Of a stretch of 49,170 bases of DNA, positions 43,229-49,170 are shown piece after piece. Positions within the stretch are counted from its first letter, which is position 1; the number at the start of each line of letters is the position of its first letter. This stretch comes from Clostridia bacterium (GTDB lineage: Bacteria > Bacillota > Clostridia > Oscillospirales > Acutalibacteraceae). Position numbers and translations under genes: made by a program. Under the pieces are notes generated by a model. It was given only the letters and a program-made list of their open reading frames with translations. It had not been told where the DNA came from and ran no database searches. The DNA is taken from the NCBI GenBank assembly GCA_017548045.1, contig JAFYNR010000028.1, positions 1 through 49,170 on the forward strand, written 5' to 3'.

Positions 43229-43257
43229 ATATTATCACATATTTTCAAAAAAATCAA
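43229..43257 (-). promoter_or_regulatory. Promoter of tRNA-Ala
   Basis: Minus-strand TTGATT (43252-43257), 17 bases, TAATAT (43229-43234). Confidence 0.65.
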
Positions 43258-43325
43258 TACCTGTTTTCAAAATATTTTTTAATTGCAAAACTGTTATGAA
43301 TTATTATCAACATATAATATCAATG

Positions 43326-43354
43326 TTGACAAATTTTATTAAAAGTGATAAAAT
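43326..43354 (+). promoter_or_regulatory. Promoter of the MgtC-like gene
   Basis: TTGACA (43326-43331), 17 bases, TAAAAT (43349-43354); consensus -35. Confidence 0.8.
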
Positions 43355-43384
43355 AACAGGATAAAAAAATCTAAGGGGGAAATT

Positions 43385-44077
43385 ATGCTCGATTTATTAA
43401 ATGAAATGATAACGGACATTTCTGCAAACGGATTTTTGATAATAAGAATGTTACTTTCTGCGGTTTGCGGTGTGTCCATCGGTTTTGAGAGAAGTCGCCG
43501 TCAGAAGGATGCAGGTATAAGAACACATATGATTGTTGCTCTGGGTGCTGCTCTTGCAATGATTGTTTCAAAATACGGATTTTTTGATCTGCTTGAATAT
43601 GAAGGACTGAGGGCTGATGCATCGCGAATTGCTTCCAACGTTATCACAGGTGTCGGTTTCCTGGGCGCAGGTGTTATATTCGTAAAGGATGTTTCCATCA
43701 AGGGTCTTACAACTGCCGCAGGTATCTGGGCAACCGCCAGTGTAGGTCTTGCAATCGGCGCAGGTATGTATACCGTCGGTATCGGTGCAACCTTTGTTAT
43801 GATTTTATTCCAGCTCTTTTTCCACAAATTTTTCCGCAGCTTTGAAAATACAGTAAATGAGTTTACCGTTGTAATCAGAGATGATAATGCCGCTATCAAG
43901 AGTTTCAGAGATACACTTGAGACTAATAAGATTCTTATTGAAAAGTGCAAAATGACAAGAAATTCCGATTCAACGGTTACTCTTGACATTACAATCAAAA
44001 AAGCAAGAACAACGTCAATGGATGAAGTTCTTCTTGTTGCAGAGCAGGACGAGGATGTTCTTTCCGTTGAAATCTGA
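43385..44077 (+). CDS. MgtC/SapB-family membrane protein
   Basis: A 230-residue protein with four to five N-terminal membrane spans holding the MgtC signature: GVSIGFERSRRQKDAGIRTH (about 29-48), ALGAALAMIVS, NVITGVGFLGAGVIF (about 84-98) and GLTTAAGIWATASVGLAIGAG (about 105-125). A C-terminal cytosolic ACT-like domain follows (about 155-230, VNEFTVVIRDD...LDITIKKARTT). MgtC family members are linked to Mg2+ homeostasis, acid tolerance and control of membrane ATPase in other bacteria, not to bulk transport. It is monocistronic: a consensus promoter, an AGGGGG ribosome binding site and its own terminator. No M-box-type leader fits in the short 5' region. Confidence 0.93.
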   Translation: MLDLLNEMITDISANGFLIIRMLLSAVCGVSIGFERSRRQKDAGIRTHMIVALGAALAMIVSKYGFFDLLEYEGLRADASRIASNVITGVGFLGAGVIFVKDVSIKGLTTAAGIWATASVGLAIGAGMYTVGIGATFVMILFQLFFHKFFRSFENTVNEFTVVIRDDNAAIKSFRDTLETNKILIEKCKMTRNSDSTVTLDITIKKARTTSMDEVLLVAEQDEDVLSVEI

Positions 44078-44086
44078 GAAAAGCAA

Positions 44087-44121
44087 ATCCGCTTACCGAT
44101 TTGGTAAGCGGATAATTTTTT
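44087..44121. terminator. Bidirectional terminator
   Basis: ATCCGCTTACC-GATTT-GGTAAGCGGAT, then AATTTTTT. Between the convergent MgtC-like and SipW-like genes. Confidence 0.88.
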
Positions 44122-45028
44122 AGTCATTTTTCTTTTTGGGTTTCTTGTTTTCAATAAGAACAAGAATAAGGCACCAGAGTGCCGCAAGAAGCACGAAAAG
44201 AACGCATACGAGAATTATGTTGTCCATTGCAAAATGAAGAAGTCCGCCGAGAACGGGGATGTACGAATTAACAACACCGTAGCATTCTGCCGCCATAACT
44301 GTCGCAACGTTGAATTGGGATGACGTTATATCCGTAGTGGAAATTTCAGCATTTTCGCTGTAATAGGAATTAACACCGTTTACGATATGTACGTCGCATT
44401 TGCCTTCTTCAAAAGCAGAGGGCACGGCAATCATTGAGCCTGATGTGTATTCATTGGGCTCAACCTTTTGCGCTATAACAAGGTCGCCCTTTGAAAGGAT
44501 TGTATCACCCGACGAATCAACAACGTCTGTGCTGATTGTGTTGAGTGTATAACCGCCGATATCAGAGCCACCGTTATCAAGGAAAACGGTAACGAAGCAT
44601 CCGAGAACAAACACAATGATTGTTGCCGCAAGAAGGATGATTGCAATTATTCTGCCTGCAAGGGCACCTGCACCCGACTTCTGCTTAGCAGGTTTTTCAT
44701 CATCGTCTTCGTTTCCGAAATCATCCTCTGAAATAGGCTCGGCAGGTGCACCGACAGGGGAGTAAGCACTGTTCTGACCGATGGGAACAAGAGGTCTGGG
44801 TGTCTTTACAACCTCTTCCTGAGGTGCGGGAACGAATTCGGGTTCAACGTTGAAATCAGCAGCGTTCTTCTTAAAATAGCTGTTTTCGCTGAGTTCTTCA
44901 TTACCGGAAACGGAAGCAACTTCCTCTGTCTGAATCTGAGGCTCAGCAGCAGCCTTAGCCTGTTCGTTAAGCATAGCAACAAAATCAAAGTCAAATTCTT
45001 CTATGCTTTTTAATTTGAACTGTTCCAT
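44120..45028 (-). CDS. Two-span membrane protein with a degenerate SipW/S26-signal-peptidase-like domain
   Basis: The 302-residue protein has a long acidic, proline-rich cytosolic N-terminus (1-120), a membrane span at about 126-150, an outside domain (151-265), a second span at about 268-293 and a KKPKKKND tail. The outside domain recalls archaeal/SipW-type signal peptidases: SKGDLVIAQKV (179-189), SGSMIAVP and ECYGVVNSYIPVLGGLLHFA (249-268) mirror GSLVIVKKV, VGDIIAF and VGKVVFSIPYLGYVLNF. The catalytic Ser-Met pair is not conserved; a Ser (about 173) may align, but it is followed by Gly. Likely a non-catalytic relative. It follows a DivIVA-like gene by 19 bases, so the two are one operon. 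Function unknown. Confidence 0.8.
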   Translation of the reverse strand: MEQFKLKSIEEFDFDFVAMLNEQAKAAAEPQIQTEEVASVSGNEELSENSYFKKNAADFNVEPEFVPAPQEEVVKTPRPLVPIGQNSAYSPVGAPAEPISEDDFGNEDDDEKPAKQKSGAGALAGRIIAIILLAATIIVFVLGCFVTVFLDNGGSDIGGYTLNTISTDVVDSSGDTILSKGDLVIAQKVEPNEYTSGSMIAVPSAFEEGKCDVHIVNGVNSYYSENAEISTTDITSSQFNVATVMAAECYGVVNSYIPVLGGLLHFAMDNIILVCVLFVLLAALWCLILVLIENKKPKKKND

Positions 45029-45047
45029 AAATTAATCTGCCTTTCAA

Positions 45048-45356
45048 TTATTCGGAAATCAATGAGCGTAAAACGGCATTTTCGTTTGCGAGTTCTTCGC
45101 AGAGAGCCGAAATCTTTTCAACGCTTGCAGCAAGTGAGCTGTTGTCAACGGATTCGGAAGCACAGTTTGCTTTGAGTGTTTTGTTTTCTTCCGAAAGTGA
45201 ACGGCAGATGTTTTTGAGCTTTTCGTTGTTTGCTTCCGTTGCCTTTGCATATTCAAATACTTTTTTATATTCAGCCTTAAGCACGTTTATATACTGCTCA
45301 ACCTGAGCGCAGTTGTAACCGTTTTCAACAATCTGAAATAAATCTTTGTTTTCCAT
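45048..45356 (-). CDS. Short DivIVA-like coiled-coil protein
   Basis: A 102-residue protein with the DivIVA/GpsB N-terminal signature FQIVENGYNCAQVEQYINVL (about 7-26), which in relatives binds curved membranes, followed by a coiled coil (about 27-100). It is much shorter than DivIVA (160-200) and close to GpsB length, but it lacks the GpsB C-terminal patch. AAGGAGAG precedes the ATG. It has its own promoter (45399-45427) and leads into the SipW-like gene. A role in localising its partner at the septum or pole is an inference. Confidence 0.82.
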   Translation of the reverse strand: MENKDLFQIVENGYNCAQVEQYINVLKAEYKKVFEYAKATEANNEKLKNICRSLSEENKTLKANCASESVDNSSLAASVEKISALCEELANENAVLRSLISE

Positions 45357-45398
45357 TTTATTACTCTCCTTGTGGTTAAATTAATTATTTACCAATCA

Positions 45399-45427
45399 AA
45401 TATACCACATATGCGAATAAATTACAA
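45399..45427 (-). promoter_or_regulatory. Promoter of the DivIVA-like/SipW-like operon
   Basis: Minus-strand TTGTAA (45422-45427), 17 bases, TATATT (45399-45404). Confidence 0.65.
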
Positions 45428-45535
45428 TATATAATTTCAAATTTTATTCGGTTGAACGAGGGGATAATGACCGCCTTTAACGGGGGGTTCAACCAATTTT
45501 AGACAAAATCTTACTATTGTATACATAATATATAC

Positions 45536-45564
45536 TTGATTTCAAGTGCCTTTTCTGCTATAAT
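45536..45564 (+). promoter_or_regulatory. Promoter of the acyl-adenylase operon
   Basis: TTGATT (45536-45541), 17 bases, TATAAT (45559-45564) with an extended -10 TGC; 43 bases before the start codon. Confidence 0.8.
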
Positions 45565-45607
45565 ACAACACGGTTTGTCAAAAAATAATTTAAGGAAGTG
45601 AATTCTT

Positions 45608-47341
45608 ATGGCATCAATTTCAGATCTCGGTGTTTTACTTGGTGATGTTTCTCTTGCAGAGATTGAGCATTTTACCAAGAACCCTATGAAGGCTCAGAAA
45701 AGCACTCTTAAAAAGATTCTCGGCAGAAATAAAAACTGCGAAATCGGTAAAAAGTATAACTTCAAAGACATTCATTCAATCGAGGATTATCAGCGTATGG
45801 TTCCTCTTTCACTTTATGAAGACTACGTTCCTTACGTTGAAAGAATGATTCATTCAAAAGAGAAGAACCTTATGTTCACAGGCCCCAACATCCGTTATTG
45901 CTCATCATCGGGCAGTGTCGGCAAGCCCAAGATTCTTCCCAAAAGCGTAAAGGACCTTTGGAATATGCAGTGCATCGGCTTCTCCTGCACCGTTGCCACA
46001 GCCGCGCACTATCTCAAGAAGGTTAAAAATAAGAAGATGCCTCCTCAGATGGGTCCCCTTGTTCTTATTCTTACGGGTCATCCTCTTGAAGACGGCAAAA
46101 TGTGCAACGGCGCCGCACAGATTCCTCTTACATATCTCAAGGCACTTACACCTTTCTTCTGCACATCACCCAATTCTCTTCTTTATCCCGAACACGAAGA
46201 GCTTATCGACACTTCATACCTTCAGCTTCGTTTTGCGCTTGAAAACAGCAAGGTAAGTTACATCGGTTCGCTTGTTATCACTCTTGTTACAACGATGTTT
46301 GATTATCTCAAAGAAAATTGGGAAATGCTTTGTGATGACATCGAAAAGGGTATTATTAACCCCAATATTAAAATCACTCCCGATCTTTACAATGAATATG
46401 CAAAGAAATTCAAGCCCAATCCTCAGCGTGCCGCAGAGCTTCGCAGAGAATTTGAAAAGGGCTTTGAAGATCCCATTGCCCCCAGAATTTGGCCTAAGCT
46501 TACTTGGGCATACGGCATGGTCGGTTCAAACCTTAAGGTATATGTTGAAAAGCTCCGTAAGTATATCGGTGACGACGTTCCCATTCACGGTATGGGCTTT
46601 GCCGCAGCAGAAGGCTTTTTCTCAATGGCAACTGAGCTTGATTCAGACAGCGGCGTTCTTCTTCCTCATTGTTTGTTCTTCGAGTTCCTTCCCGTTGATG
46701 ATGACGCTGAAGATCCCGATGAAGACGCAACTCCTCTTCTTATTGACCAGCTTGAGGTAGGCAAGAAGTACGAAATCGTTGTTTCAAACTTCTCGGGACT
46801 TTACAGATACCGTATGGAAGACGTAGTAAAGGTTACGGGTATGCATAACAACACGCCTATGATTGAGTTCCTTTACAGACGAAATCTCGGTATGAACCTT
46901 GCAAACGAAAAAACAACAACAGAAATGGTTGACCTTGCAGCTAAGCAGACTGCTGAAGAAATGGGCAACGAGTTTGTCGGCCACAGCCTTTATGCAGACT
47001 ATTCAACCAATCCTCCTCGTTACTGTATGCTTGCTGAACCCGTTAACCCCGTTTCAGAGGAAGACAGACAGAAGTATATTGATATTCTTGACGAAAAGTT
47101 CAAGGGCTTCAATGAAAAATATTTCAAATACCGCCGTTGGGGTATGATTAACAGACCTGAGGTTCTTTTCCTTCAGCCCAAGACATACTGGGATTACAGA
47201 GAATATCTCAGAAGCCAGGGCAGGGTACTTAATCAGATAAAGCCTGTTACAATTATCAACAGCGAGGAAAGATGCGAATTCTTCTTCTCACACGTTGCAA
47301 CAGAAACAGAGCTTCCCTACAAGTGCAAGAATACAAAGTAA
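45608..47341 (+). CDS. GH3-type (auxin-responsive family) acyl-adenylating enzyme
   Basis: A 577-residue protein of the GH3 acyl-amido synthetase family (the plant auxin-responsive GH3, not glycoside hydrolase 3). It has the ATP-binding P-loop SSSGSVGKPK at 99-108 and GLYRYRMEDVVKVTG at about 397-411, as in the ANL superfamily. Plant enzymes activate a carboxylate with ATP and link it to an amino acid; the substrates of bacterial members are unknown. AAGGA precedes the ATG. No signal peptide. It lies 19 bases upstream of a secreted alpha/beta hydrolase and shares its promoter. Confidence 0.88.
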   Translation: MASISDLGVLLGDVSLAEIEHFTKNPMKAQKSTLKKILGRNKNCEIGKKYNFKDIHSIEDYQRMVPLSLYEDYVPYVERMIHSKEKNLMFTGPNIRYCSSSGSVGKPKILPKSVKDLWNMQCIGFSCTVATAAHYLKKVKNKKMPPQMGPLVLILTGHPLEDGKMCNGAAQIPLTYLKALTPFFCTSPNSLLYPEHEELIDTSYLQLRFALENSKVSYIGSLVITLVTTMFDYLKENWEMLCDDIEKGIINPNIKITPDLYNEYAKKFKPNPQRAAELRREFEKGFEDPIAPRIWPKLTWAYGMVGSNLKVYVEKLRKYIGDDVPIHGMGFAAAEGFFSMATELDSDSGVLLPHCLFFEFLPVDDDAEDPDEDATPLLIDQLEVGKKYEIVVSNFSGLYRYRMEDVVKVTGMHNNTPMIEFLYRRNLGMNLANEKTTTEMVDLAAKQTAEEMGNEFVGHSLYADYSTNPPRYCMLAEPVNPVSEEDRQKYIDILDEKFKGFNEKYFKYRRWGMINRPEVLFLQPKTYWDYREYLRSQGRVLNQIKPVTIINSEERCEFFFSHVATETELPYKCKNTK

Positions 47342-47360
47342 TTATTTGGGGTGGACAAAT

Positions 47361-48905
47361 ATGAAAAGAATTATTTCGGTTTTGCTTTGCTTTGTTCTTC
47401 TTGCATCCGTTGTTATGTGTGCCGCGCCTGTATCATTTGCTGCAGAAAACGGCATTGATATACCTCTCATCTACGTTGAGGGTCAGGGTGCGACACTCTA
47501 TAAAAATCTCGGTACGCCTGAGCAAAAACAGATTTATCCCATTGAAATACCGGAAGGTTACATAGAAGAAAAAATCGACCAGTATCTTCCGGTGTTTACA
47601 AAGGCATTCTTTACTCAGAATTGGGATGAATTCTGTGTTGCTCTTTACGACTGTGTTGTGCCTCTTTTTTATGATGTCCGTCTTGATAACAACGGTGATG
47701 CGGAAGAAGGCTGCGGTGTGGATTGGACCTGGCAGGGCAATCTTTGGGATAAAAAGGTCAACGGTAAATATCAGATTCAGGATTACGTTTTCAAATATGA
47801 CTGGCGTATTGACCCTTGGGAAACGGCAGATAAGCTTCACGATTATATTGAAGCCGTCAAAGCCGTAACAGGTGCAGAGGAGGTTGCTCTTCTCGGCAGA
47901 TGCCTCGGTGCGAGCATTGTTGCCGCTTATATGACGAAATATGACGGCGAGCACGTGAGCGAATGTATCTTCTACGCAAGTGCATCCCATGGCGCGGCAA
48001 TGGCAAGCAAGGCGTTTTGCGGCGAACTTTACCTTGAGTCATCGGGTATTGAGCGCTACGTATACGATATTCAGCTTTTTGAGGATGAAACACTTGAACA
48101 GCTTATCGAATCACTTGCAACAATTCTTGAAAAGACCTACGGATTGGATATCGCTTGCTGGGCTGTCAATAATGTTTATGAAGATATTTATCTTGACGTT
48201 GTTCCTCCCATAATCAGCGAAACCTTCGCAACCTTCCCCGGCTACTGGAGTATGGTTACGGAAGAGGATTTTGAAAAGGCAAAGGACGTTGCATTCTACG
48301 GCTATGAAAACGGCGAATATGACGGTATGATTGCAAAGCTTGATAACTATCACGTCAACACAAGGCTCAAGATGGATGAAACCTACATCAGAAAGAGCAA
48401 GGAAGGCGTTGAGTTTTCAAATATCGCAAAATACGGCAGACAGATTATTCCTGTTTCAAATATGAATGACGTTATTTCAGACGACACCTGTGAAATCGTT
48501 CAGAGTTCAATGGGTGTAACGTCGGCAACGGTTGAGGGCGTATTGAGTGATGAACATATTGAAGCTTCCAAAGCAGACGATACGTTCAAGTATATCTCAC
48601 CTGATAAACAGCTTGATGCTTCAACCTGTCTTTTCCCAGATTCAACCTGGTTTATCAAAGATATTGAGCATGAAAATTTCCCCAATCATATTGAGAATAT
48701 TTTTACTCAGATAATCAATATTGACGGTTTTACCGTTTTTGATAATCCCGATTATCCTCAATATCTTGTTTATGACCGACCCACAAACACGGTTGTTCCG
48801 ATGACGGAAGCAAATATGAACACAACCGCAAGATGGGACGTAACCTTCTTTGAAGCGCTGAAAAAGTTTTTTGAAAGCCTTTTTATTGTTTTGAAAAACA
48901 TTTGA
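47361..48905 (+). CDS. Secreted alpha/beta hydrolase (LCAT-like) with Cys at the nucleophile elbow
   Basis: The 514-residue protein starts at ATG 47361 (GGGGTGG upstream) with a signal peptide (about 1-26, cleavage after SFA). FKYDWRIDPWETADKLHDYI and the following EEVALLGRCLGASIVAAYM match the LCAT/lipase arrangement. The elbow is G-R-C-L-G: codon 181 is TGC, where Ser is usual (GHSMG). A long helical lid-like part follows. The C-terminal end is amphipathic (FFEALKKFFESLFIVLKNI), possibly a membrane contact. It is the second gene after the GH3-type acyl-adenylase, which suggests they handle the same acyl or aminoacyl compounds. No other family fits better. Confidence 0.83.
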   Translation: MKRIISVLLCFVLLASVVMCAAPVSFAAENGIDIPLIYVEGQGATLYKNLGTPEQKQIYPIEIPEGYIEEKIDQYLPVFTKAFFTQNWDEFCVALYDCVVPLFYDVRLDNNGDAEEGCGVDWTWQGNLWDKKVNGKYQIQDYVFKYDWRIDPWETADKLHDYIEAVKAVTGAEEVALLGRCLGASIVAAYMTKYDGEHVSECIFYASASHGAAMASKAFCGELYLESSGIERYVYDIQLFEDETLEQLIESLATILEKTYGLDIACWAVNNVYEDIYLDVVPPIISETFATFPGYWSMVTEEDFEKAKDVAFYGYENGEYDGMIAKLDNYHVNTRLKMDETYIRKSKEGVEFSNIAKYGRQIIPVSNMNDVISDDTCEIVQSSMGVTSATVEGVLSDEHIEASKADDTFKYISPDKQLDASTCLFPDSTWFIKDIEHENFPNHIENIFTQIINIDGFTVFDNPDYPQYLVYDRPTNTVVPMTEANMNTTARWDVTFFEALKKFFESLFIVLKNI

Positions 48906-48926
48906 ATCTGAAATTGAATCAGAAGC

Positions 48927-48965
48927 AAAGCCGTCGGTAAGATTTTATCGGCGGCTTTTAAATTT
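48927..48965 (+). terminator. Terminator of the acyl-adenylase/hydrolase operon
   Basis: AAAGCCGTCG pairs with CGGCGGCTTT (one G-T pair), followed by TTAAATTT. Confidence 0.75.
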
Positions 48966-48979
48966 AATTGAAAAAAGAC

Positions 48980-49008
48980 TTGATTTTTACTGTTCGGTTA
49001 TGTATAAT
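48980..49008 (+). promoter_or_regulatory. Promoter of tRNA-Ser
   Basis: TTGATT (48980-48985), 17 bases, TATAAT (49003-49008), about 25 bases before the tRNA. Confidence 0.8.
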
Positions 49009-49033
49009 ATATTAGCATTTGATGCAGATATAC

Positions 49034-49126
49034 GGAGAGTTGTCCGAGCTGGTCGAAGGAGCACGATTGGAAATCGTGTAACGGGCTATAACCTGTTCGA
49101 GGGTTCGAATCCCTTGCTCTCCGCCA
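49034..49126 (+). tRNA. tRNA-Ser (GGA)
   Basis: Acceptor GGAGAGT pairs with GCTCTCC, discriminator G and encoded CCA (49124-49126). Anticodon stem CACGA/TCGTG around TTGGAAA gives anticodon GGA. The long variable arm (about 49080-49097) is typical of serine tRNAs; T loop TTCGAAT. The remaining 44 bases of the window hold nothing recognisable. Confidence 0.95.
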
Positions 49127-49170
49127 TGAAAAAGCCAAAAAGTTTTAGCCATGCCGCAAACGGAGTGACA

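Noticed and set aside
43240-43384. Possible magnesium riboswitch before the MgtC-like gene
   Set aside because: The likely transcript leader is only about 25 bases, too short for an M-box or similar element.
45608-47341. Naming the protein a glycoside hydrolase family 3 enzyme
   Set aside because: The motifs are those of the GH3 acyl-adenylase family (SSSGSVGKPK, GLYRYRMED); there is no GH3 beta-glucosidase barrel.
47433-47990. Minus-strand open frame of 185 codons
   Set aside because: It lies wholly antisense to the secreted hydrolase, whose reading frame has signal peptide and fold motifs.

Overview
The window looks like chromosomal DNA of a gut-type anaerobic Clostridia member (Firmicutes; Oscillospirales or Ruminococcaceae would fit). 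The basis is strong AGGAG-type ribosome binding sites, many vegetative promoters with 17-base spacers, short A/T-flanked hairpin terminators, DivIVA-like, MgtC and DUF4080 radical SAM genes, and a heavy load of glycan-degrading genes. The genus cannot be told from the sequence alone. I see no rRNA, CRISPR array, phage module or recognisable transposase.

Layout. 1-2445: the start of a secreted-protein gene, a two-gene operon (DUF1835-like protein and a short-chain dehydrogenase) and a YgjP-type metallopeptidase. 2586-7277: a very large GH38 alpha-mannosidase. 7348-12203 (minus): an operon of MFS transporter, GH106-like rhamnosidase and an unknown polytopic membrane protein. 12377-14716 (plus, divergent): a GPH-type sugar symporter and an inositol-monophosphatase-family enzyme. 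14809-17070 (minus): a membrane-anchored beta-helix protein resembling GH141. 17229-19630: a B12-binding radical SAM enzyme and a HAD hydrolase. 19781-23585: an operon of nitroreductase, NamZ/DUF1343 muramidase and GH78-like rhamnosidase. 23586-29245: ICMT-like methyltransferase, aldo/keto reductase, Gfo/Idh/MocA oxidoreductase, old-yellow-enzyme reductase and a membrane-anchored M20 peptidase. 29246-30140: a gene-poor stretch with a decayed XRE regulator and a MITE-like element.

30141-34462: an operon of secreted metallophosphatase, GH43 and an MFS transporter. 34629-38844: a GH99-like gene diverging from a GH29 fucosidase, then a second GPH symporter. 38874-40127: an unrecognised coiled-coil protein. 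40277-43194: a GH116 beta-glycosidase gene bracketed by a 60-base tRNA-Ala 3' fragment and the intact tRNA-Ala. 43385-49126: MgtC-like membrane protein, a DivIVA-like/SipW-like pair, a GH3-type acyl-adenylase followed by a secreted alpha/beta hydrolase with Cys at the nucleophile elbow, and tRNA-Ser.

How it fits together. Eight apparent or likely carbohydrate-active enzymes plus a muramidase are scattered in small units. Four MFS/GPH carriers lie in or next to these units, and no ABC sugar importer or SusC/D pair is present. Almost all the glycosidases lack signal peptides. The inferred strategy is to import oligosaccharides or small glycosides by proton- or sodium-coupled symport and cleave them inside the cell, removing mannose, rhamnose, fucose, arabinose/xylose, glucose and MurNAc residues. 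I do not see a convincing new defence or secretion system. The best leads are the MITE-like element, the tRNA-bracketed GH116 gene, the tandem hairpin repeat at 23721-23809, the SipW-like/DivIVA-like pair and the unknown membrane protein of the rhamnosidase operon.
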